A stretch of 13,330 bases of DNA. It comes from an uncultured Flavobacterium sp. (lineage in GTDB: Bacteria > Bacteroidota > Bacteroidia > Flavobacteriales > Flavobacteriaceae). Position numbers and translations under genes: made by a program. Every line of letters begins with the position of its first letter. Position 1 is the first letter of the stretch. The stretch spans positions 1-13,330 of the forward strand of contig CAMLKV010000014.1 in NCBI GenBank assembly GCA_946480635.1, written 5' to 3'. The notes under the pieces were generated by a model. That model did no database searches and was not told the origin of the DNA. It saw only the letters and a list, made by a program, of their open reading frames with translations. This document shows positions 1 through 6,910 of the stretch, piece by piece.

Positions 1-1316
1 ATAAGTATTGTTATACTCTGTCCTGCTTCCATCTAAATTAGCAATAAACATTTTTTCTCTTTCAGAAACCGGAATATTTGAAACATCAAAACTAATAGTC
101 ATATTTCCATTAACTGCTACCGAATCATTGTGTAAAAACAACTCATTATTCTTAACATCAAAATCTAAGTAAAAATCTTCATAAAATGTTTTCTCAGGAA
201 TAAAAACCGAAATATCATCTTTTGTAGAAAATAAGGAGTTATTTTTTCATTTTTTTGCTGAGTTATTGGTAAGACTCCATAAGTTACAGGAATATTGACT
301 TCAGTCTTATTTTGATTAAAATCTTCAAGAACTATTTTATAATTTGTAGTGAGATTAGAAGAAACGTTTAAAATACCGTCATTTTTTCTAGTCTTTATAA
401 TGTTTGGCGGATAAAAATAACCTACAAACAATTTCTGAAAACGTTGCTTTTGAGATTGGTATCTTGGATAATCTATAAAAGTATTAATCAGTTTTGTTTC
501 ATCAAAAGAAAATGTTTCAAACTCATATCCAAAATAAGGCAATCCGTTAGCAAAAGAACTCATTTTAAAAATACCATTCTTCCCATAACTATTGTTTGAC
601 AGATCATAAGCATTAATTCCAAAACTTATTTTCCCGCTTGCCGTAATTGGAGTTGAAATATATGTACCGTCTTTTTGCAAATTTAGATTCAGGAAAATAG
701 GATTTAACGAACCGTTTACTTGAGAATTAGCATCTAAAGGATAAACTAAAATTGAATTAATAACAGGATGTCGAGTATCTTTCAAACTGTCGCAAAGACC
801 AAAATATAAAGGATTAATTATGAATTCTGACTTAGTGTCTCTAATTTCAAAATGCAAATGAGGCCCACTTGAACCTCCCGTATTTCCAGAATATGCAATT
901 AAATCACCTTTTTTAACAGGCATTTCATTTGCTTTAGGGCGTATTTCTATTTCATAGCTCTTTTTGGCATAATGTTCTTTATTTAACACATTCTGAATTT
1001 CAGGAGCACAACGTTGTAAATGTCCGTAAACCGTAGTATACCCGTTGGGATGATCTATATAAATTGATTTTCCGTAACCTGTTGTAGATATCCTAATTCT
1101 TGAAATAAAACCATCAGCACTGGCATAAACTGGAAGTCCTTCTTTTTGCTGTGTTCTAAAATCAATACCTGAGTGAAAATGATTAGGACGAAGTTCTCCC
1201 AATGACAAAGGAATATCTAGTGGAGATCTAAAATAATCTTTAGGGTATTTATCTTGACCAATAGCATAATTAGTTAAAAACAGTAACAAAAAAATTAAAA
1301 ATCTCATAAAAAACAT
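1..1316 (-). pseudogene. Exported M23 (LytM-type) peptidase, frameshifted and cut by the window edge
   Basis: Probable envelope peptidoglycan endopeptidase, or a related M23 protein, read leftwards. A hydrophobic signal peptide covers residues 1-20 and ends ...YAIGQ; the start may be the second Met (1307) rather than 1316. The M23 zinc site is complete: H48 and D52 in HFHSGIDF, H99 in YGHL, and H153/H155 in GPHLHFE. The first frame stops at 165-167 after 383 residues, but the last ~25 residues look unnatural. A one-base shift at the T6 run at 242-247 (A6 on the coding strand) gives EKNNSLFSTKDDISVF and stays open for 80 more codons to base 1. That continuation reads as a normal beta-rich domain. 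From memory, flavobacterial homologues are around 560 residues, which fits one longer gene. Cause unresolved: mutation, homopolymer sequencing error, or slippage at the A run. Confidence 0.85.
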
Positions 1317-1435
1317 TTGTGCTAATATAACAAATTGTTTTATAAAAAAATACGCACAACTAACATATATAACCCAAAGAAAACAAACAAACTAGAAATA
1401 AAAAGTGATAAATTTTATTTTTTTTTCTAAAGATA

Positions 1436-1466
1436 TTGCTATAATTCATCAGGAATATTAACTTTG
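1436..1466 (+). promoter_or_regulatory. Bacteroidota-type promoter for the coiled-coil/zapA operon
   Basis: A -33 TTG at 1436-1438 and an exact TAnnTTTG (-7) box TAACTTTG at 1459-1466 are separated by 20 bp. Transcription should start near 1473, about 22 bases before the ATG at 1495. The intergenic stretch 1317-1494 also has to hold the promoter of the leftward peptidase gene; I see only a weak match there. Confidence 0.7.
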
Positions 1467-1494
1467 TGAAGTTATGTAATGAATTTTTATTGAA

Positions 1495-1785
1495 ATGAGC
1501 GATATTGGAGGAATAGTTGATTCTCTTGAAGTTAGATTTCAGAAACTCTTAAATAAAATGGAGAGTTTACAGCAATCAAATCAAGAAATGCAACAAAAGC
1601 TAGATCAAGCTGAAAAAATAGTCCAACATCAGGAACAGGAAATAAAAGATTTGAAGTCAAGTTTTGACTCTATAAAAATCACAAATTCATTACTTGGTAG
1701 TGACGAATATAAACGAGATACTAAGCTTAAAATAAATTCATTAATTAGAGAAATTGACTATTGCATAGCCCAATTATCTGACTAA
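1495..1785 (+). CDS. Small coiled-coil protein upstream of zapA (ZapB-like by position, family uncertain)
   Basis: A 96-residue soluble protein with no signal peptide or membrane segment. Residues ~11-61 are rich in Gln, Glu and Lys with leucine/isoleucine spacing typical of a long coiled coil; a short charged tail (~65-96) ends in LIREIDYCIAQLSD. It starts at ATG 1495, just after a good promoter, and ends 8 bases before zapA, so the two are co-transcribed. A coiled-coil protein encoded next to zapA suggests a divisome role similar to ZapB, which bridges ZapA-bound FtsZ in Proteobacteria. This rests on architecture and position only; I do not see a recognisable ZapB sequence signature. Confidence 0.85.
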   Translation: MSDIGGIVDSLEVRFQKLLNKMESLQQSNQEMQQKLDQAEKIVQHQEQEIKDLKSSFDSIKITNSLLGSDEYKRDTKLKINSLIREIDYCIAQLSD

Positions 1786-1793
1786 AGCGTGTA

Positions 1794-2087
1794 ATGAGTG
1801 ATAAACTAAAAATTAAGATATCTATAGCTGACCGTGTTTACCCCTTAACAGTAGACCCAAGTCAGGAAGAAGGATTAAGAAGTGCTTCGAGGAAAATAGA
1901 TGCAATGATTAAGCAGTTTGAACAAAATTACGCAGTACGTGACAAACAAGATGTTTTAGCCATGTGCGCTTTACAATTTGCAGCTCAAGTTGAACAGAGA
2001 CAGATAGAGAAATCTACTATTGAAGAAACAACTAAAATCAAATTGGAAAAACTAAATGATTTATTAGCAGATTATCTTGATAAATAA
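1794..2087 (+). CDS. zapA: Cell division protein ZapA
   Basis: A cytosolic FtsZ-ring-associated protein that cross-links FtsZ protofilaments at the division site. The 97 residues fit the family. The N-terminal part (MSDKLKIKISIADRVYPLTV...) is the ZapA globular domain, with the characteristic EEGLRSASRKIDAMI segment. Residues ~45-95 form the helical/coiled-coil half, including DVLAMCALQFAAQ, used for dimerisation and tetramerisation. It follows the coiled-coil gene by 8 bases and precedes the 6S RNA, a zapA-6S order also found in E. coli (zapA-ssrS). No Shine-Dalgarno is present, as usual in this phylum. Confidence 0.93.
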   Translation: MSDKLKIKISIADRVYPLTVDPSQEEGLRSASRKIDAMIKQFEQNYAVRDKQDVLAMCALQFAAQVEQRQIEKSTIEETTKIKLEKLNDLLADYLDK

Positions 2088-2110
2088 CGCTCTTTACATA
2101 CACTAAAAAT

Positions 2111-2271
2111 ACTACCTACATTAGTACTTATTTGATAAACTCAACGCTAACAAATTAGAATGGGCAAATCTCCGTTACTATAGCAAGCCTTTAAGTAGGA
2201 AGCTTGAAAAACGGGTTAGCTCAAAACTTGTCTTAACGAGTTTATACATTTCTTCTAATGTAGGTTTTTTT
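2111..2271 (+). ncRNA. ssrS: 6S RNA (flavobacterial type)
   Basis: A long rod-shaped RNA fits between zapA and rny. Nested complementary pairs are: 2114-2124 with 2255-2265 (11 bp, perfect, ACCTACATTAG/CTAATGTAGGT); 2135-2142 with 2238-2245 (ATAAACTC/GAGTTTAT); 2146-2151 with 2215-2220 (GCTAAC/GTTAGC); 2172-2176 with 2210-2214 (CCGTT/AACGG); and an apical hairpin 2184-2188 with 2202-2206 (CAAGC/GCTTG). An asymmetric internal bulge at 2152-2171 sits where 6S RNAs mimic an open promoter and bind RNA polymerase holoenzyme. The closing stem runs directly into a T7 tract (2265-2271), so it doubles as an intrinsic terminator. The 5' end is approximate, and I see no strong promoter in the zapA tail. 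The family call rests on the fold and the location next to zapA. Confidence 0.85.
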
Positions 2272-2293
2272 ATATATAAACATTCAAAAAACT

Positions 2294-3820
2294 ATGGACA
2301 TTTTAACAATAATTATTGCTGGAATTATAGGATTAGCTGGCGGATTTGGGATTGCAAAATTCATTGAAAAAAGTAACGTGTCTAACTTGATTAAAAATGC
2401 TAAAAAAGAAGCTGCATCAATTTTAAAAGATGCTAATCAAGAAGCAGAGAACATCAAAAAAGATAAAATTTTACAAGCAAAAGAAAAATTTATTGAATTA
2501 AAAGCAGAACACGAACAAGTTATTCTTTCTAGAGACAGAAAAGTTGCCGAAGTTGAAAAAAGAGTTCGTGACAAGGAATCTCAAATTTCAAATGAATTAG
2601 CTAAGGCTAAGAAGGTAAATGACGAATACGAAGCTAAAGCAGCAGAGTATCAGACTAAAATTGAGGCATTAGATAAAAAATCGGCTGAGATAGAAAAAAT
2701 GCATAAATCTCAAGTAGAACAACTTGAAGTAATTTCTGGTCTTTCTGCAGAGGATGCAAAAAATCAATTAGTTGAAAGTTTAAAAGCTGAAGCTAAAACT
2801 AATGCAATGGCTTATATTCAAGAAACCCTTGAAGAAGCTAAACTTACTGCTCAACAAGAAGCAAAAAAAGTAATCATTAACACAATCCAACGTGTTGGAA
2901 CAGAAGAAGCTGTTGAAAACTGTGTATCTGTGTTTAACATCGAATCTGATGATGTAAAAGGACGTATCATTGGACGTGAAGTGCGTAACATTCGTGCCAT
3001 TGAAGCCGCAACTGGTGTAGAAATTATTGTAGATGACACTCCAGAGGCAATTATCTTATCATGCTTTGATCCTGTACGTCGTGAAATTGCACGTCTTGCA
3101 TTACACAAATTAGTTACTGACGGACGTATTCACCCTGCTCGTATCGAAGAAGTTGTTGCAAAAACTCAAAAACAAATTGAGGACGAAATTATAGAAGTTG
3201 GTAAACGTACCGTTATTGATTTAGGTATTCATGGTTTACACCCTGAATTAATCAAAATCGTGGGACGCATGAAATACCGTTCATCTTATGGACAAAACCT
3301 TTTACAACACTCTCGCGAAGTAGCTAAACTTTGTGGTTTAATGGCTGCTGAACTTGGATTAAACGTAAAACTAGCTAAAAGAGCTGGTCTATTACACGAT
3401 ATAGGTAAAGTTCCAGATACAGAAAGTGATTTACCACACGCTTTATTAGGAATGCAATGCGCAATTGGAGCTCACCACGACGAAATTGAGATGAAATCGT
3501 TATTATCACCAATCATTCAGGTATGTGATGCTATTTCAGGAGCACGTCCAGGAGCACGTCGTCAAGTTCTAGATTCATATATCCAGAGATTAAAAGATCT
3601 TGAAGATATCGCATATGGATTTGGAGGTGTAAAAAGCGCTTATGCTATCCAAGCTGGTCGTGAACTACGCGTAATTGTAGAAAGTGAAAAAGTATCTGAT
3701 GAAATGGCATCTAAATTATCATTTGACATTTCTCACAAAATACAAACAGAAATGACTTATCCTGGTCAAGTAAAAATTACTGTTATTAGAGAAACTAGAG
3801 CAGTCAATATTGCCAAATAA
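2294..3820 (+). CDS. rny: Ribonuclease Y, with a probable in-frame deletion in the HD domain
   Basis: A membrane-anchored endoribonuclease that initiates mRNA decay. In order: N-terminal transmembrane helix (residues ~3-21), long charged coiled coil (~25-195), KH RNA-binding domain ([10 protein letters not shown] at 223-232), and HD phosphohydrolase domain (H339, H368-D369 in LLHDIGK, H394-H395, D412), ending in the conserved [14 protein letters not shown] tail. Length is 508 against ~520 for the family. The difference lies between H382 (PHALLGMQ) and H394 (GAHHDE): 12 residues here against 24 in the B. subtilis enzyme as I recall it. A surface helix next to the metal site therefore appears to be missing. 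It begins 22 bases after the 6S terminator, with no clear promoter of its own, so it may depend on read-through. Confidence 0.95.
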   Translation: MDILTIIIAGIIGLAGGFGIAKFIEKSNVSNLIKNAKKEAASILKDANQEAENIKKDKILQAKEKFIELKAEHEQVILSRDRKVAEVEKRVRDKESQISNELAKAKKVNDEYEAKAAEYQTKIEALDKKSAEIEKMHKSQVEQLEVISGLSAEDAKNQLVESLKAEAKTNAMAYIQETLEEAKLTAQQEAKKVIINTIQRVGTEEAVENCVSVFNIESDDVKGRIIGREVRNIRAIEAATGVEIIVDDTPEAIILSCFDPVRREIARLALHKLVTDGRIHPARIEEVVAKTQKQIEDEIIEVGKRTVIDLGIHGLHPELIKIVGRMKYRSSYGQNLLQHSREVAKLCGLMAAELGLNVKLAKRAGLLHDIGKVPDTESDLPHALLGMQCAIGAHHDEIEMKSLLSPIIQVCDAISGARPGARRQVLDSYIQRLKDLEDIAYGFGGVKSAYAIQAGRELRVIVESEKVSDEMASKLSFDISHKIQTEMTYPGQVKITVIRETRAVNIAK

Positions 3821-3840
3821 GAAAAAATCACAATAAATAA

Positions 3841-3867
3841 AAAAGACCGCTAATGCGGTCTTTTTTT
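3841..3867. terminator. Bidirectional intrinsic terminator between rny and the histidine kinase
   Basis: A 10-bp perfect stem, AAAAGACCGC (3841-3850) with GCGGTCTTTT (3855-3864), and loop TAAT. It has a T tract on the right (to 3867) and an A-rich stretch on the left that serves as the T tract for leftward transcription. It overlaps the stop codon of the kinase (3866-3868) and serves both convergent genes. Confidence 0.9.
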
Positions 3868-5368
3868 ATGATTTCTTTTTAAAATAAACTTTAAAAACGG
3901 TTCCTTCACCTACAACACTCTCTACTCCTATCTTTCCATCCATTGCTTCAACTTGATTTTTGGTTATATACAGCCCAATTCCAGTCGCATTTTCATTTCT
4001 ATGAAATGTTTTATACAATCCAAAAATAGAATCCTTATATTTTTCCAAATCGATTCCCAGACCATTATCTTTTACACACAATACATCGAATCCATCTTCC
4101 TCTTCAACATAATATTCAATTATTGACTCTTTTAACGGATCAGAATATTTTATTGCATTAGTTGTAAGATTAAGCAAAATACTATCCAAATAAGCAGGAA
4201 TAAACCACACTTTAAGACCATCAGGTATTCTATTAACTATTCTTACTTCACCTTTTTTAATATCATCACTTAAAAGCAATACAACTTTATTGAAATACTC
4301 AAAAACATTTAAATTTTGACTTTCAATATTTGTAGAAACTTGAATATTAACTAGTTCCACTAAATTTTCTATTGTAGTTGTAAGCTCATCTGAAACAATT
4401 CTAATACTCGACAAAGTTTCTTCAGTCGTTAAATAATCTTCGGCATGCATTTTAAGCAACGAACTTAAATTACCTGTATGATTTTTCAAATTATGAGAAA
4501 CAATGTGCGCAAAATTCAATAATTTACTTTTTTGATTGTTAACCAAATCAAGAGTTTCTTGCAATTTTTGCTCTCTAATTTTTTGTGATGTAACATCTGT
4601 ATGTGTTCCAATAATTCTTAATGGCGTACCATTAGCATCTCGAGAAATTACCTTACCTCTATCAAGAATCCATTTATACTTACCATTACATAAAACTCGA
4701 TGATACGTTTCATAATAAGGAACTTTACCATCAAAATGCTCTTTTATATTACCAAAATAAACATCAAGATCATCAGGATGTACTAATTCGTCCCACTTTT
4801 CAGGGTTAGCAATTAAATCAAGTCCACTATTCTCAAGTTCGAGTATTTTTAATGATTGCGCCGAATAAAACACTTCATTCGTGACCATGTTCCAATCCCA
4901 AACACCAATTCCAGAAGCCAAATTCGCAAATTGACTTCTCGCTTCAGATATTTTATATTCTGTTTCTTGATATTTTAATGATGTAACATCAGTATTTGTA
5001 CCATAAAATGCAATACCATCAGCAGTTCGTTCACAACTCCCCACCACACGATACCATCTATCCCCTCCTTTTGGTAGAGAAACCCTATAATCAAATTCAC
5101 AACTTTTAAGAGTATCCATACTTTCAAAAAAGACTCTCTTCATTTTTTGAAGATCATCTCTATTGATTCTATTCTCAAAAATTAAATTAGGATTACAATT
5201 TATTTGCTCAAGTGAGTATTCAAAAAAGTCGTCAACTAGTCCTCTTAAAAAATTAATTGAAACTTTTAAGTCTGATGCAAGAGTAAATTGAAAGAATAAA
5301 TCTTTCTGTTGAGATACAATTTTCTTTAAATAATCATTCTCTAAATCTTCCAAGTAGCCATTATTCAT
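3866..5368 (-). CDS. Cytosolic PAS-domain sensor histidine kinase (orphan)
   Basis: A 500-residue histidine kinase with no transmembrane segment or signal peptide, so it should sense a cytosolic signal. Two PAS/PAC modules lie at ~25-135 (ending FYGTNTDVTSLK) and ~145-262 (WDWN...HPDD...YKWILDRGK...IGTHTDVTSQK). A linker coiled coil (~262-285) leads to the dimerisation/phosphoacceptor helix with H292 in SHNLKNHTGNL. The ATP-binding domain shows the N box (N404 in NLTTNAIKYSD), G1 box D434-G438 (DNGLGID), F box (FGLYKTFH) and G2 box (TGIGLYITK, ~462-470). It carries no receiver domain and no response regulator lies nearby, so its partner is unknown. The ligand cannot be inferred from sequence. 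Confidence 0.9.
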   Translation of the reverse strand: MNNGYLEDLENDYLKKIVSQQKDLFFQFTLASDLKVSINFLRGLVDDFFEYSLEQINCNPNLIFENRINRDDLQKMKRVFFESMDTLKSCEFDYRVSLPKGGDRWYRVVGSCERTADGIAFYGTNTDVTSLKYQETEYKISEARSQFANLASGIGVWDWNMVTNEVFYSAQSLKILELENSGLDLIANPEKWDELVHPDDLDVYFGNIKEHFDGKVPYYETYHRVLCNGKYKWILDRGKVISRDANGTPLRIIGTHTDVTSQKIREQKLQETLDLVNNQKSKLLNFAHIVSHNLKNHTGNLSSLLKMHAEDYLTTEETLSSIRIVSDELTTTIENLVELVNIQVSTNIESQNLNVFEYFNKVVLLLSDDIKKGEVRIVNRIPDGLKVWFIPAYLDSILLNLTTNAIKYSDPLKESIIEYYVEEEDGFDVLCVKDNGLGIDLEKYKDSIFGLYKTFHRNENATGIGLYITKNQVEAMDGKIGVESVVGEGTVFKVYFKKKS

Positions 5369-5388
5369 AGAGAGAAATTTATGGCGGC

Positions 5389-5416
5389 AATGTACCTAAA
5401 AAAAATTAAATGTACC
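5389..5416. repeat. Direct repeat AATGTACC x2 upstream of the kinase gene
   Basis: AATGTACC occurs at 5389-5396 and again at 5409-5416, start to start 20 bp, about two helical turns. The pair lies 21-48 bases upstream of the kinase start codon (5368). The spacing and position would fit a dimeric regulator site, but the repeat is short and lies in A/T-rich sequence. This is a suggestion only. Confidence 0.35.
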
Positions 5417-5452
5417 AACTTTCTCATTTACAAGTTATTTAAAATAAAAAAG

Positions 5453-5499
5453 CCTCAGGGTTATGAATCCTGCGCTCTAACCAACTGAGCTACCTCGCC
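5453..5499 (-). pseudogene. Truncated tRNA gene, 5' half only (anticodon CAT, tRNA-Met-like)
   Basis: On the minus strand, from 5499, the sequence gives a 5' acceptor strand GGCGAGG, then TA, a D arm GCTC-AGTTGGTTA-GAGC, and an anticodon arm with loop TTCATAA (anticodon CAT) and ...CCCTGAGG. At that point, in the variable region, it stops being a tRNA: GAGG is followed by CTTTTTTATTTT (5441-5452). There is no T arm (no GTTCGA-type loop) and no 3' acceptor strand in the following 80 bases. It cannot make a functional tRNA as it stands. CAT could in principle mark tRNA-Met or the lysidine-modified tRNA-Ile2; the body resembles elongator Met. The promoter is intact, so the stub is probably still transcribed. 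Confidence 0.85.
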
Positions 5500-5535
5500 A
5501 TTTTGTTGGTCTCACATCCTTGCTGAATGCGGGTG

Positions 5536-5566
5536 CAAATATAAGACTATATTTAAAGCTTGCAAA
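5536..5566 (-). promoter_or_regulatory. Strong Bacteroidota promoter driving the tRNA fragment
   Basis: Read leftwards: a -33 TTTG at 5566-5563, a 19-bp spacer, then -7 TATATTTG at 5543-5536, followed by GCACCCGC. This matches the consensus exactly. The start should be near 5529, leaving a leader of about 30 bases before the tRNA 5' end at 5499. Confidence 0.8.
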
Positions 5567-5647
5567 TATATTTTGAAAAAATATTTATTTGAAAATTTAT
5601 TTTTTTTTCTATCCTATATTATATATATTACGCCAAAATTAATACCA

Positions 5648-6040
5648 ATGGACAGCAAAATACGTTACGAACTAGAGTTCCCAATACATTCATCTCCGCA
5701 ATTACTATATCAGTATATTTCTACGCCTTCAGGACTGCAAGAATGGTTCGCAGATAACGTAAATTCACGTGGCGAATTTTTCACCTTTAAATGGGACGAT
5801 TCAGAAGAAAGAGCACGTCTTTTTTCTAAAAAAAATGGAGAAAAAATAAAATTCAGATGGGTTGATTCTGAAAACAAAGACACTGAATATTATTTTGAGC
5901 TAAGAATACTTGAAGACGATATCACAAAAGACGTATCGTTGATGGTAGTTGATTTTGCCGAACATGAAGACTTAGACGAGGCTAAAATGCTATGGGAAAA
6001 CCAAATATCAGACCTAAAACATGTTATTGGTTCTGTTTAG
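5648..6040 (+). CDS. START-like (SRPBCC) domain protein
   Basis: A 130-residue soluble protein beginning MDSKIRYELEFPIHSSPQLLYQYIS. It has the AHSA1/START-like layout: first beta strand, two helices (SSPQLLYQYISTPSGLQEWF), then antiparallel strands (GEFFTFKWDD, EKIKFRWVD, YYFELRILE, DVSLMVVDFAE) and a long C-terminal helix (DLDEAKMLWENQISDLKHVIG). Such helix-grip folds bind hydrophobic ligands or act as chaperone-like adaptors; the ligand is unknown. The frame stays open upstream to 5573, but those 25 residues are A/T-driven, begin inside the -33 region of the leftward promoter and have no family resemblance, so I start at ATG 5648. An intrinsic terminator follows. No consensus promoter was found upstream. 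Confidence 0.85.
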   Translation: MDSKIRYELEFPIHSSPQLLYQYISTPSGLQEWFADNVNSRGEFFTFKWDDSEERARLFSKKNGEKIKFRWVDSENKDTEYYFELRILEDDITKDVSLMVVDFAEHEDLDEAKMLWENQISDLKHVIGSV

Positions 6041-6060
6041 CATTTAAAAATTATTAGACT

Positions 6061-6068
6061 TATATTTG
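6061..6068 (+). promoter_or_regulatory. -7 box of a probable promoter for the class IV aminotransferase gene
   Basis: TATATTTG is an exact TAnnTTTG box 35 bases before the ATG at 6104. The matching -33 is weak (TTT at 6036-6038, 22-bp spacing). Transcription would begin near 6073-6076, at the inner edge of the left arm of the terminator hairpin (6069-6075). RNA from this promoter would therefore lack most of that arm and should not form the terminator. Confidence 0.55.
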
Positions 6069-6103
6069 TCCCGCTTTGTAATTAAAACATAGCGGGATTT
6101 TTT
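6069..6103 (+). terminator. Intrinsic terminator after the START-like gene
   Basis: Stem TCCCGCT (6069-6075) with AGCGGGA (6091-6097), with a further TGT/ACA pairing inside the loop, followed by T6 at 6098-6103. The T tract abuts the start codon of the next gene at 6104, so transcripts from upstream should end before that gene. Confidence 0.8.
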
Positions 6104-6910
6104 ATGCAAAACTCATTACTTCATAATCGCGGATTTCTTTACGGCGATGCATTATTTGAAACTGTTAAAATTTTAGACGGAAAAATTCTTTTTTTAGAAG
6201 ATCATTATTTCAGATTAATGGCATCAATGAGGATTTTAAGAATGCAAATTCCAATGAATTTTACTATGGAGTTTTTTGAAAACGAAATTCTTAATGAAGT
6301 AAAAAAAGAGCAACTTGAAGCATATGCAAGAGCAAGAATGACTGTTTTTCGTAAACAGGGAGGTTTTTATTTACCTGAAGACAATAATATTGAATATGTT
6401 ATTTCGACCTCAAAAATTGAAAATCCAATCTATCAGATTGAAAAATCGTCTTATGAAGTTGATATTTTTAAAGACTTTTATGTTTCAAAACAATTAATCT
6501 CTACACTTAAAAGCACTAATAAAATAATTCAGATTACTGGAAGTATTTATGCTGATGAGAACGGATTAGACAATTGCATAATACTAAATGAAGATAGAAA
6601 TGTTACCGAAGCTCTAAATGGAAATATTTTTATGCTTAAAGACAATATATTAACTACTCCTCCAATTTCAGAAGGCTGTCTTAATGGAATTATGAGAAAG
6701 CAAATTATTGCTTTAGCAAAAACAATTGAAGGTTTAACCGTAGAAGAAAGCATCATTTCTCCTTTCGACCTACAAAAAGCAGATGAATTGTTCATTACAA
6801 ATGTGATTAAAGGAATTCAGCCTATAACCAAATATAGAAAGAAAGAGTTTGAAACAAATTTATCTCAAACCTTAATTTCTAAATTAAACACCAAAATACG
6901 CTTAGGTTAA
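6104..6910 (+). CDS. Class IV aminotransferase (IlvE/PabC/Dat fold), short at the N terminus
   Basis: A PLP enzyme of fold type IV: a branched-chain/D-amino-acid aminotransferase or 4-amino-4-deoxychorismate lyase; sequence alone does not decide. Core motifs are intact: HNRGFLYGDALFETV at the N terminus, catalytic Lys K136 in LKSTNK, and the PLP-binding NVTEALNGNIF (E169), then PPISEGCLNGIMR and DELFITN. At 268 residues it lacks the usual first strand: family members begin ~8-12 residues earlier, with an xxINGxx strand before the R-G-x-x-x-G-D segment. Upstream in frame there is only AGFF-like sequence from the terminator T tract, then a stop, and no alternative start. The stop overlaps the convergent yqgE stop by 4 bp. 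In Flavobacteria such single genes often serve folate (PabC) or amino-acid metabolism. Confidence 0.85.
   Translation: MQNSLLHNRGFLYGDALFETVKILDGKILFLEDHYFRLMASMRILRMQIPMNFTMEFFENEILNEVKKEQLEAYARARMTVFRKQGGFYLPEDNNIEYVISTSKIENPIYQIEKSSYEVDIFKDFYVSKQLISTLKSTNKIIQITGSIYADENGLDNCIILNEDRNVTEALNGNIFMLKDNILTTPPISEGCLNGIMRKQIIALAKTIEGLTVEESIISPFDLQKADELFITNVIKGIQPITKYRKKEFETNLSQTLISKLNTKIRLG

Noticed and set aside
2851..3108. Open frame on the minus strand inside rny
   Set aside because: Lies wholly antisense to the strongly conserved KH-coding part of rny; composition is that of a shadow frame and there is no promoter.
5453..5499. Phage or island attachment site at the tRNA fragment
   Set aside because: No integrase, no second copy of the tRNA end and no foreign genes nearby; simple deletion explains the stub better.
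5573..5647. 25-residue N-terminal extension of the START-like protein
   Set aside because: Encoded by A/T-rich promoter-like sequence overlapping the leftward tRNA promoter; the domain starts at MDSKIRYELEF.
6547..6795. Minus-strand open frame inside the aminotransferase gene
   Set aside because: Antisense shadow of a gene with intact motifs; no family resemblance.
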